From assembly GCA_047967505.1 (NCBI GenBank), contig CM106541.1: 64,000 nt of DNA. The stretch is one strand, 5' to 3'. The notes below the pieces were generated by a model that was given only the letters and a program-made list of their open reading frames with translations, was not told the DNA's origin and ran no database searches. Each line of letters starts with the position of its first letter. The stretch's first letter is position 1. Positions 60,401-61,399 of this stretch are shown in pieces. A program made the translations under genes and the position numbers. The stretch comes from Dipteris shenzhenensis (taxonomy: Eukaryota; Polypodiophyta; Polypodiopsida; Gleicheniales).

Positions 60401-60636
60401 CTGAGGTAATTTAATCATGTCCAATGCTAGCTTCATGAGGGATGGTGACCCTAAATCAGTTCGATCAAACTGAGATTCTTTATTTTGTCTAGATATCGGG
60501 CATCAATCTGGTTGTAGGCATAGGTGGAATGGAAGGGAAGTCGATGATACAAGAAGTTCGAGGGCTTCATGTAAGAGTATGCCGGCCATTGAGGGACTTG
60601 TTCAGGACTGTACCTCAAGTGCAAGTTGATGTCGAG
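7921..60636 (+). CDS. VPS13: VPS13-family bridge-like lipid transfer protein, partial, 27 exons
   Basis: I assembled 27 exons by reading conserved VPS13 protein segments and requiring GT-AG (twice GC-AG) borders and matching phase. The exon lengths sum to 4236 nt, exactly 1412 codons with no stop. Recognisable segments in order: the N-terminal chorein region ([74 protein letters not shown]), a linker ([20 protein letters not shown]), the VPS13 repeat region, and a PH-like insert at joined residues about 738-844 ([19 protein letters not shown]). VPS13 proteins are known to form long hydrophobic grooves that move phospholipids between membranes at contact sites; plant members often carry an inserted PH domain. 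The first ~140 residues and the C-terminal half are not in the window. Introns 4, 6 and 15 and the one after exon 27 hold transposons. Function here is inferred from homology. Confidence 0.93.
7978..8915 (+). other. VPS13 intron 1 of the window
   Basis: 938 bp, AT-rich, with gtatgt donor and tttttag acceptor. It holds a short AAATAAATAAAT run near 8515 and GCATGCATG-type repeats near 8580-8630. No gene seen. Confidence 0.7.
9762..10289 (+). other. Start of VPS13 intron 4, nothing coding recognised
   Basis: The donor is gtgatc after WSE. The stretch is AT-rich with short open frames only. One could be a further decayed part of the gypsy relic that follows, but I cannot support it. Confidence 0.5.
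10290..10610 (+). pseudogene. Relic Ty3/gypsy reverse transcriptase fragment
   Basis: Two frames together give [21 protein letters not shown], then [10 protein letters not shown] and [20 protein letters not shown] with [15 protein letters not shown]. These align with the gypsy RT blocks that run from the [16 protein letters not shown] motif to the LGHVIS-EGI-DPAK motif. A frameshift and a stop separate the halves, and the YxDD stretch between them is lost. It predates the copia whose LTR follows directly. Confidence 0.6.
10611..10870 (+). repeat. Candidate copia 5' LTR
   Basis: Bounded on the right by the primer site and on the left by the end of the gypsy relic. Its exact start was not determined, and there is no 3' LTR in the window for comparison. 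Confidence 0.4.
10873..10885 (+). other. Copia primer binding site (initiator Met tRNA)
   Basis: TGGTATCAGAGCC, the standard sequence complementary to the 3' end of plant initiator methionine tRNA, three bases after a possible LTR end CTCTCA. Confidence 0.85.
10886..12050 (+). other. Copia leader region, about 1.2 kb, non-coding
   Basis: It is purine-rich with many AAGCAA/AGCAAG-type repeats. A 22-bp near-repeat (GGAATGCAACAGACAGCTAG) occurs near 11137 and 11188. The short open frames on either strand match no known protein pattern. Confidence 0.55.
12054..13250 (+). pseudogene. Copia gag with CCHC zinc knuckle
   Basis: From about 12240 the frame gives typical copia gag blocks: [61 protein letters not shown] and [13 protein letters not shown]. 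After 12770 the frame is broken and resumes from about 12830 in an arginine/glycine-rich stretch ([30 protein letters not shown]) followed by the knuckle [14 protein letters not shown]. The RG-rich part is longer than usual for copia nucleocapsid. The apparent start at 12054 lies upstream of recognisable gag and may not be real. Confidence 0.85.
13260..16300 (+). pseudogene. Copia pol: protease, integrase, reverse transcriptase, disabled
   Basis: The protease site reads [11 protein letters not shown], where D-S-G is expected, so the catalytic serine is leucine. The integrase zinc finger reads [14 protein letters not shown] (second histidine replaced by proline) then CEACQFGKQ. The first catalytic aspartate is asparagine (IHTNVSS), while LRLDGGGEY and [12 protein letters not shown] keep the later D and E. 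A stop at 14056 and frameshifts near 13495, 13690, 13870 and 14445 break it. From 14439 to 15904 the frame is open and carries a well-kept [29 protein letters not shown] and the catalytic [11 protein letters not shown], ending at ITRPDL where a LINE interrupts. SYVVGI resumes after it at 16257. Confidence 0.9.
15905..16237 (-). mobile_element. 5'-truncated LINE 3' end inside copia RT, with 19-bp TSD
   Basis: The target duplication is CCATTACCAGGCCTGATCT at 15886-15904 and 16238-16256. The insert begins with a T run on the + strand (the poly-A tail of a minus-strand LINE). Its reverse complement resembles 20340-20720 and 54902-55173, which are 3' ends of the zf-RVT LINE family. Removing it restores the copia reading frame as [12 protein letters not shown]. 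Confidence 0.9.
16301..16788 (+). other. End of VPS13 intron 4
   Basis: AT-rich, no coding pattern. It ends with the acceptor ataaacag before exon 5. Confidence 0.6.
16789..17386 (+). CDS. VPS13: VPS13 exons 5-6
   Basis: Exon 5 is 16789-16989 and exon 6 is 17226-17386. Exon 5 starts [11 protein letters not shown] directly after WSE of exon 4, so the 7.0-kb intron between them removes no expected protein. It continues with [20 protein letters not shown] and LSLTISE. Exon 6 reads [20 protein letters not shown], then [20 protein letters not shown], and stops after two bases of a codon. That codon is completed 32.7 kb downstream by the G at 50057, giving [11 protein letters not shown]. Both acceptors are ordinary AG. 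Confidence 0.93.
17387..18059 (+). other. Start of the 32.7-kb VPS13 intron 6
   Basis: The donor is gtgaga. Near 17500-17660, a GAAA run followed by GGCCTATGAGACAAAG resembles LINE 3'-end sequence near 45800 and 47440 and may be a fragment of that family. From 17795 to 18010 the DNA turns GC-rich, possibly the edge of an older insertion. No coding sequence recognised. Confidence 0.4.
18060..18740 (-). pseudogene. Unidentified coding relic with coiled-coil-like stretches
   Basis: The minus strand shows short protein-like frames, for example [20 protein letters not shown] and [20 protein letters not shown], interrupted by stops. The heptad-like spacing suggests an ORF1 or gag relic of a retroelement. 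I could not assign the family. It may relate to the coiled-coil ORF at 38087-38734. Confidence 0.3.
18741..20733 (+). pseudogene. LINE ORF2 C-terminal part (zf-RVT type)
   Basis: The frame includes [19 protein letters not shown] (just after the RT domain) and, at 19687-20550, a zinc-binding RT-associated domain: [38 protein letters not shown] and [10 protein letters not shown], with two CX2C-type pairs. This is the C-terminus of plant L1-like ORF2. Stops and frameshifts near 18930, 19527 and 19690 disable it. A 59-bp tandem duplication (GGGTCCTCCTGGGCAGCC at 20401 and 20460) shifts the frame near the end. The 3' end is an A/G-rich tail near 20710-20733. Two truncated copies of its 3' end exist in this window. 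Confidence 0.75.
20750..21110 (-). pseudogene. LINE reverse transcriptase fragment (minus strand)
   Basis: Read leftward it gives [20 protein letters not shown], then EIMSTIGVK and [13 protein letters not shown] in another frame. These are the RT blocks around FDTV and [12 protein letters not shown]. They match the same blocks in the minus-strand LINE at 36300-37970 ([28 protein letters not shown]), so it is a fragment of that family. Confidence 0.65.
21180..21575 (+). repeat. LINE 5' tandem units rich in CCGTAC
   Basis: About two and a half imperfect units (near 21229, 21350 and 21515) share ACTGTCAAAAATCCGTACGA-like starts, CCATACAGTTTTGT blocks and A/T-run ends. The hexamer CCGTAC occurs 11 times in about 400 bp. 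The array lies just upstream of LINE ORF1, where a promoter would be. No stop interrupts the frame through it, but it has no protein-like content. Confidence 0.75.
21635..22738 (+). CDS. LINE ORF1 protein (DUF4283-like plus CCHC), 3'-truncated
   Basis: The likely start is the ATG at 21635 ([15 protein letters not shown]); the frame is open further upstream only through the tandem repeats. The protein has a DUF4283-like RNA-binding region ([60 protein letters not shown]) followed by a zinc knuckle [14 protein letters not shown] at about residues 246-259. It is open for 367 codons, then meets gypsy sequence a few bases after its stop, so the natural C-terminus is probably lost. ORF1 proteins of this type coat LINE RNA. 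Confidence 0.75.
   Translation: MTDYSYEKAFHRDKSVSNKKQKQVMDSDDSLHDCAEAQRVYEVMHEGFEDTRKGWKDPLPTTGIMVEVDDIFDPVKEYAKHAIIMFFPRRMPAAADVGNWLTRTLGGSYVKKVHYAARGFFEIIMVDEQHRQVLLEHSPLFYGQQMVHVLPWSPTWDYQALIRHRCPVWVEVVDFPQCSSSLPPKIAASLGKVVCPPRPNGNSNRFCILWDTDHPTPASYLVTVNNVSMGSAFYKLKWGLFAGACFECKQFGHMASQCPSRAPQMPVQAEMDQSLNKNANASSVVKNKGVKQFCSVQDKGKAPVVSHGNASFPVPLSSPPQGKGENFLTDGWQTPRTVIPPGDLCLLGLGVVHPLMGKHLLKSLVLA
22746..23204 (-). repeat. 3' LTR of the minus-strand gypsy copy
   Basis: About 459 bp. It shares the LTR start and many blocks (for example CATGACCTCGGAAGAATCAG read on the minus strand) with the 474-bp LTRs at 38990 and 44995. Several substitutions and indels are visible. Confidence 0.8.
23217..25794 (-). 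pseudogene. Gypsy pol remnant: RT, RNase H, integrase, chromodomain
   Basis: Read leftward: RT (YGFP-type block [20 protein letters not shown]), catalytic site [13 protein letters not shown] with the second aspartate changed to asparagine, a 13-codon tandem duplication of [11 protein letters not shown] near 25165-25210, RNase H ([19 protein letters not shown]), integrase ([43 protein letters not shown]) and a chromodomain ([20 protein letters not shown]). About 0.24 kb is deleted between RNase H and integrase near 24575, and a 2-base loss near 24430 breaks the integrase zinc-finger frame. It is clearly inactive. Confidence 0.9.
25795..27897 (+). pseudogene. LINE ORF2: endonuclease and reverse transcriptase, broken
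   Basis: The endonuclease part keeps [40 protein letters not shown] and the terminal [14 protein letters not shown], the usual exonuclease-endonuclease-phosphatase motifs, with a frame break near 26060. RT follows: [76 protein letters not shown] and the catalytic [10 protein letters not shown]. Stops occur near 26365, 26575 and 27297. It is truncated after [18 protein letters not shown] at 27897, before the C-terminal zinc domain. Confidence 0.85.
27898..28137 (-). pseudogene. Copia gag N-terminal fragment (minus strand)
   Basis: It starts [20 protein letters not shown], then [20 protein letters not shown] and [11 protein letters not shown], the DUF4219-like N-terminus of copia gag. After about 80 codons the frame runs into LINE sequence at 27897, marking the breakpoint. 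Confidence 0.75.
28138..28867 (-). other. Leader-like repeat region upstream of the copia gag fragment
   Basis: No coding pattern. An imperfect ~90-bp repeat with CCCCAATTT...AAGAAATTGCA and GGGCAAATT blocks occurs near 28385 and 28470. No initiator-Met primer site was found, so an LTR cannot be placed. Confidence 0.4.
28868..29155. repeat. GTACGG-rich cluster
   Basis: The hexamer GTACGG occurs 10 times in about 290 bp, often in near-repeats such as GATACCTGTACGGA (near 29036 and 29069). It is the reverse complement of the CCGTAC hexamer in the LINE 5' array at 21180-21575. The surrounding element is not identified. Confidence 0.65.
29156..29640. other. Unassigned sequence with C run
   Basis: It holds a run of 14 Cs followed by GGGGG near 29251-29269. 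No protein pattern seen. It may include leader sequence of the gag that follows. Confidence 0.4.
29641..30915 (+). pseudogene. Gypsy-type gag with CCHC-like knuckle, no pol
   Basis: The frame starts [19 protein letters not shown] at 29641, meets TGA near 29716, and stops again near 29970 and 30108. A shifted frame carries [36 protein letters not shown] and then, from 30109-30915, [33 protein letters not shown] and [12 protein letters not shown], a retrotransposon capsid domain. The knuckle [16 protein letters not shown] has a longer spacer (CX2CX6HX4C) than usual. No protease or RT follows within 600 bp. Inferred to be a non-autonomous or heavily deleted gypsy. Confidence 0.7.
30916..31499 (+). 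other. Non-coding tail of the gag element ending in a polypurine tract
   Basis: No coding pattern. It ends CAAGCAGGAGGGAG just before TGTCATGACA at 31500, which fits a polypurine tract at a 3' LTR. Confidence 0.5.
31500..31960 (+). repeat. Probable 3' LTR of the gag-only gypsy
   Basis: The start is set by the polypurine tract. The right end is uncertain. No matching 5' LTR was found at the left side of the gag, so this rests on position alone. Confidence 0.4.
31990..33160 (-). pseudogene. LINE C-terminal fragment, copy I (minus strand)
   Basis: Read leftward it gives [20 protein letters not shown], then [38 protein letters not shown] and [10 protein letters not shown]. The same blocks recur at 46600-47220 and 48250-48415. 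A CT run (32171-32195, + strand) and GGTCTCCTCTAAGGAAAGCT (32088) are also shared with the copies. I infer it is the tail of the LINE whose RT lies at 36300-37970, cut apart by the gypsy at 34110-36281. Confidence 0.6.
33161..34109 (-). other. Probable 3' end and LTR of the deleted gypsy
   Basis: Imperfect repeats of a CAATTCGCAGCAGGTCT type lie at 33180-33350. No coding pattern. By position this should contain the 3' LTR of the minus-strand gypsy at 34110-36281, but I could not fix LTR ends. Confidence 0.35.
34110..36281 (-). mobile_element. Internally deleted Ty3/gypsy chromovirus (minus strand)
   Basis: Read leftward: gag capsid ([35 protein letters not shown]), a damaged knuckle [12 protein letters not shown] lacking the second cysteine, protease ([20 protein letters not shown], where D-S-G has become D-P-R) and the linker [12 protein letters not shown]. 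This joins directly to integrase [14 protein letters not shown], so RT, RNase H and the integrase zinc finger are absent. Integrase continues ([33 protein letters not shown]) and a chromodomain-like end follows ([19 protein letters not shown]). A frameshift lies near 34985. The family differs from the intact gypsy at 38990. An ~88-bp duplication (36172 and 36257) marks its right end. Confidence 0.85.
36300..38734 (-). pseudogene. LINE: coiled-coil ORF1 relic, endonuclease end, reverse transcriptase (minus strand)
   Basis: Rightmost is a coiled-coil protein (38734-38087; [40 protein letters not shown]) with one in-frame stop near 38318. Then comes the end of an endonuclease domain ([25 protein letters not shown]), a linker with [20 protein letters not shown], and RT blocks including [48 protein letters not shown] and the catalytic [15 protein letters not shown] near 36490. 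Several frameshifts and a C run near 37920 break it. It ends at the gypsy junction near 36300. The subgroup is not certain; the RT resembles neither the L1-like LINE at 25795 nor a copia. Confidence 0.7.
38735..38989. other. Short unassigned stretch before the intact gypsy
   Basis: About 250 bp with no recognised product. It ends in TAGGG (38985-38989), the left target duplication of the gypsy. Confidence 0.5.
38990..39463 (+). repeat. 5' LTR of the intact gypsy
   Basis: 474 bp, TGTTACGCTC...GGTGTAACA. It contains a short CT run near 39353. It should carry the element's promoter; I could not single out a TATA box with confidence. Confidence 0.95.
39467..39478 (+). other. Primer binding site of the intact gypsy
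   Basis: TGGTATCAGAGC, complementary to the 3' end of initiator methionine tRNA, three bases after the LTR end. Confidence 0.93.
39479..40194 (+). other. Untranslated leader of the intact gypsy
   Basis: About 0.7 kb between primer site and gag-pol, with no product recognised. A near-repeat of TTCCCTAGTATAGGGAA occurs at about 40119 and 40178; each copy is a palindrome around CTAGTATAG and could form a small hairpin. Confidence 0.6.
40195..44982 (+). CDS. Ty3/gypsy Gag-Pol polyprotein with chromodomain, intact
   Basis: 1595 codons. Methionine 29 (40279, [11 protein letters not shown]) is an alternative start after a lysine-rich stretch. Gag has a capsid domain and a knuckle [13 protein letters not shown] near residues 380-392 with a one-residue-short spacer (CX2CX3HX4C). 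Protease: [12 protein letters not shown], aspartate 486, with alanine where glycine is usual. [15 protein letters not shown] and catalytic [10 protein letters not shown] (aspartates near 833-834). RNase [14 protein letters not shown], aspartate 980. Integrase: zinc finger with [11 protein letters not shown] and CFSCQ, then D1248 (SMDFIVG), D1309 (VSDRDVRF) and E1345 (DGQTERVN), giving 35 residues between the last two. C-terminal chromodomain: [20 protein letters not shown]. The single-frame layout is common in chromoviruses. All catalytic acids are present. Confidence 0.97.
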   Translation: MFRASVCDYCVLRVLKKKNPLNKTPTEQMEAEEGASRRDPGESGVRPTQQGSRPVAHTLSGRIALLEDALQQLLAQQLQANAGQSELRRAIHSMSARPSREEKGKAPMEPESSVHTVEPRKAKVPIIANYRPEKYSGRMNDRSSDVIETWLHKWDEAFAICEIRNDIKKIREATHMFNEAADRWWIKQQKDGIASTTWEGFKREFRKHFLPPDEASRAWDQYRNLRQRNLSVAEYTDKFRESVMKVDEPLPQSIQVKDFIFGLNDRIKMEVRAKYANTLDDAIAIALNYEDAKGSKPSGFAQVGTQYGYPKKSGFKKKWTSKGSGSQPSGQAKQARPAETPKPSTTIGVKRKVTPMAARAWSKSPLNPEQREKARREGLCFGCLQPHQWKDCPRNKDRRMAEMVISECDVEMQGSPRAEEMQIQLAGSSQRLVPYLLCVSVAKLVTSAPDNILSKPAATGYTAFNDTELIKMKGQVASHDVIVLFDSASTHNVINSKLVKRLKLKTSPSDYAYTVRMADGSSTEVWDQRVTQLELRIQDYAEKLDFEMTKLAHADIALGMAWHSSKNPAIDWKKHIYQFKMNDVLYVLRGEKDIPQGPLVSVMEIRKAQVESLYLCTASVESVDESSASTDVTQSGEMAKLANLITEEFSECFRDELPYGLPPERKVQHKIELIPGAEPVNRPPYRMSFTEEAEVRRQLEEYLKLGQIQPSFSPFASPVILKRKKDDTFRLCIDYRALNNITVKHRYPMARIDDLLDALHGAVIFSKIDLKCGYHQIRIRAEDVHKTAFRSRFGHYEFLVMPFGLTNAPATFVMLMNDLLRPYIGKFVVHFIDDILIFSKSVTEHREHLRVVFSTLRKASLYVNKKKTILCMVRLEYLGFIITPQGVEMDPKKVAAILTWPIPQSLTALRSFLGFVQFYRRHIKGYSGIVSPLTDLTSDKVPFVWGQNQQESFNTIKQAVVTGPVLKIVDPQKPLFLETDASGIAVGAVLLQEGRPVAFESKKLSPSQRNWPTHELELYAVIHALKTWRHYLYGSEFYVDVDHDTLKHFCKQPDLRGRQARWAELMQEFNLTIRYRRGKDNKVADALSRIMHNLSFTVLESALMTEIRETQKVDEFVQSLWPKAHMLKPGESEKDDLASRKGQTYARYTIRDGMLVRNGKVVVPGQNDLRQRVIRQCHDSPCAGHPGVEKTYDLVKRDFFWPKMKKHIHEYVTRCFSCQVSKAERVKPPGLLQPLEIPLSKWESISMDFIVGLPATQGGYNSILVVVDRLTKMAHFIPTRESISAPQVADLFIKHIFRLHGLPRSIVSDRDVRFTGHFWTAVFETLRTELGMSSGDHPETDGQTERVNQTLEDMLRAYVSLRQHTWDKWLPLLEFAYNDRKHSSTGFSPFELNYGYRPANPTIVGVPQKVPSAANFVVQMREMLALARANIRQAMDRAKVYADENRSIRVFEEGEKVFLRIPSHSKSLTSGECAKLSPRYCGPWLILKRIGSVAYKLELPQGCKVHPVFHVSRLKKFLHTGDSLIEGVVLFQEIEDIARRKPTGILDRGTMQIRNRKIPTVLVAWHGQPLSEATWESVYQLRRVFPDFIIEDADV
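44981..44994 (+). other. Polypurine tract of the intact gypsy
   Basis: GAAGAGGGAAGGAA directly before the 3' LTR and overlapping the TGA stop codon. It would prime plus-strand DNA synthesis. Confidence 0.85.
44995..45468 (+). repeat. 3' LTR of the intact gypsy
   Basis: 474 bp; no difference from 38990-39463 was seen by eye. Followed by TAGGG (45469-45473). Confidence 0.95.
45474..47225 (-). pseudogene. LINE C-terminal fragment and 3' end, copy II (minus strand)
   Basis: Read leftward from 47220: [27 protein letters not shown]-type block [56 protein letters not shown], then a zinc-like region [18 protein letters not shown]. This is the end of the same LINE family as copy I. A 3' untranslated part continues to about 45830 and ends in AATAAACTTTCTTTCTTTC (minus reading), a tetranucleotide tail instead of poly-A. 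Left of that are GA and CA runs (45761-45795) and unassigned sequence. Confidence 0.6.
47226..47432. repeat. Tandem 45-bp unit with GA arrays
   Basis: CCGACAAATCTGGCCCCCAG with ATGGGCTGCCATACAACG occurs twice (47265 and 47354), each followed by a GA array of about 40 bp. A shorter partial unit (TGACAAATCTGGCCCACTC) precedes them. The serine/leucine and glutamate/arginine open frames across here are artefacts of the arrays. Confidence 0.85.
47433..48450 (-). pseudogene. LINE C-terminal fragment, copy III (minus strand)
   Basis: Read leftward from a GA array (48415-48450): [40 protein letters not shown], then 3' sequence sharing GGTCTCCTCTGAGGAAAGCT with copy I. It ends at the GA array of 47392-47432. 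Its 3' terminus in minus reading is ACGTTAATCTCTCTCT. Only about 80 codons of protein pattern survive. Confidence 0.6.
48451..50056. other. End of VPS13 intron 6, mostly unassigned
   Basis: A G run lies near 48701. Around 49110 a minus-strand sequence close to TGATATCA could be a decayed copia primer site with an LTR-like, AT-rich stretch to its right (49116-49650), but no LTR ends were fixed. The last 400 bp is plain intron ending in ttgtag. Confidence 0.4.
50057..52781 (+). CDS. VPS13: VPS13 exons 7-15
   Basis: The exons are 50057-50215, 50354-50449, 50601-50961, 51202-51315, 51575-51670, 51812-51879, 51982-52105, 52220-52456 and 52554-52781. They read through the [15 protein letters not shown] and [20 protein letters not shown] blocks, the tryptophan-rich GRWWAFGW end of the N-terminal region, [96 protein letters not shown] and [20 protein letters not shown]. 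These are the VPS13 repeat blocks expected in this order. Exon 12 ends at 51879 before gcaaga, a GC donor, and exon 13 restores the frame as SR-FSIDL. Exon 15 ends LFWK and joins GLGNAVAEW at 56233. Confidence 0.94.
52782..53054 (+). other. Start of VPS13 intron 15
   Basis: The donor is gtatag after LFWK. No coding pattern. Confidence 0.6.
53055..53409. mobile_element. Fold-back element with imperfect terminal inverted repeats
   Basis: The left end GGGTACGGAAGTATGATTGG and the reverse complement of the right end GGGTCCGTACACGTATGATT match over about 30 bp with gaps, both running into a CAGCC block. A run of Cs then A/G-rich sequence (53265-53325) lies inside. Non-coding and MITE-like. No clear target duplication was found. 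Confidence 0.4.
53570..54197 (+). mobile_element. Probable copia LTR remnant with primer site
   Basis: The segment ends CTCTCACA, and TGGTATGAGAAC follows at 54198, two mismatches from the initiator-Met primer site. A TATA-like CTATATAAGG lies at about 53985, the right distance from the end for an LTR promoter. The left end is not fixed. No gag follows. Confidence 0.5.
54198..54892. other. Unassigned sequence with LINE 3'-end fragment
   Basis: GAAAGAAAGAAAGTTTATTA at about 54568, followed by GGGTCTACGAGACTG, matches the 3' tail of LINE copy II near 45800-45860 (minus strand). The rest has no recognisable content. Confidence 0.4.
54902..55173 (+). mobile_element. 5'-truncated LINE 3' end in VPS13 intron 15, with TSD
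   Basis: TGCTGTGAC occurs at 54893-54901 and 55174-55182. The insert starts inside the same stretch as 20360 (GCTAGCATGCAGGGCCC compare GCGAGCATGCATGGGTCC) and ends TAATACCTAATAGAAGTCTC plus an A-rich tail. It is the third copy of the zf-RVT LINE 3' end in the window. Confidence 0.85.
55183..56232 (+). other. Remainder of VPS13 intron 15
   Basis: No transposon protein or exon recognised in about 1 kb. It ends in attgtgcag before exon 16. Confidence 0.5.
56233..60636 (+). CDS. VPS13: VPS13 exons 16-27 (PH-like insert and middle repeats)
   Basis: The exons are 56233-56342, 56486-56582, 57377-57475, 57564-57704, 57878-57943, 58056-58541, 58766-59092, 59348-59479, 59787-59900, 59995-60179, 60297-60405 and 60493-60636. 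Exons 16-18 give a PH-like fold with [17 protein letters not shown] at its start and [14 protein letters not shown] at its C-terminal helix. Exon 17 ends at 56582 before gcaagt, a second GC donor. Later exons read [121 protein letters not shown] and [15 protein letters not shown], all expected VPS13 repeat blocks. The next exon is beyond the window. Confidence 0.93.
56583..57376 (+). other. VPS13 intron 17 (GC donor) with tandem duplication
   Basis: The donor is gcaagt at 56583 and the acceptor is ttcttgcag. It holds the 194-bp tandem repeat listed separately. Confidence 0.8.
56818..57205. repeat. 194-bp tandem duplication in VPS13 intron 17
   Basis: CTTCCGGTT(C/A)TAGACCAGGGA starts at 56818 and again at 57012. 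Both units end ...GTATGATGC. A handful of substitutions separate them. Confidence 0.93.
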
Positions 60637-60997
60637 GTAAAGCTTTCTACCTTGCCCTTGGCTCCCTTACCTCTTGTGTCGTCACTGTGTGGATGTTGTC
60701 ACAAGCATTGATAAAGATGGTATGAGAAAGCTGCGAAAAACTTGGGTCTTAAGGAAACTAGAAAAATATGATTATGGAACTTAGGAGCTAGTGTAGATAT
60801 ATGTATACATATATGTTATATTGTGTGTGTGTGCAACAATATTTCTTTGATTGCTTGCAGACTCGACACATAGATCATGATGTATATTTGGCATATATAG
60901 AGATTTTCAGCTGATGTATTTTACAGTGCCTCGTTTTGAGGTGGCTATTCTTGTCATATAAACAATCCTGGCTTTCGCTAAAAAAGTGTCATAAAAA
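60637..60997 (+). other. Start of VPS13 intron 27
   Basis: The donor is gtaaag. The stretch is AT-rich with a GT run near 60825. No coding pattern before the copia LTR. Confidence 0.6.
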
Positions 60998-61215
60998 TGT
61001 TGGGTGCGGGAAGCAATGGAAATGGAGTGGAATGCAAGGGAGCAAACAACAAGCTGAAGCAAACGTGAGTACTCGCAAATGGATAATGAGAAAGTACAAG
61101 GGGGTGGCCTATATGGCCCTGAAGTCAACCATATGGTTGACCAAAGAAGTCAACCTAAGGGTTGGCTGAGTCCTAAGACTAGCCTGCAAGGCCATACTAG
61201 GGTTAAGTGCTAACA
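60998..61215 (-). repeat. Candidate 3' LTR of the minus-strand copia
   Basis: The minus-strand reading starts TGTTAGCACTTAACCC directly after the polypurine tract and ends CCCAACA, giving TGTTR/YAACA-type ends and about 218 bp. No 5' LTR is in the window for comparison. Confidence 0.55.
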
Positions 61216-61399
61216 AATCCCCCTCCATGGTATGGCTGAAGTATCCTGGATACATCTCAGGTATACCTGAAAACTAGTTGCACCTGTTCGTCCAAGATGG
61301 ATGTAACAACCTATGATAGTACAGGGAGATTAACATCACGTAACGAATTGTTGCAAGTGTAAGGCATGTCGAAAAGCCTCAAACTTGGCCCGTGGTAGA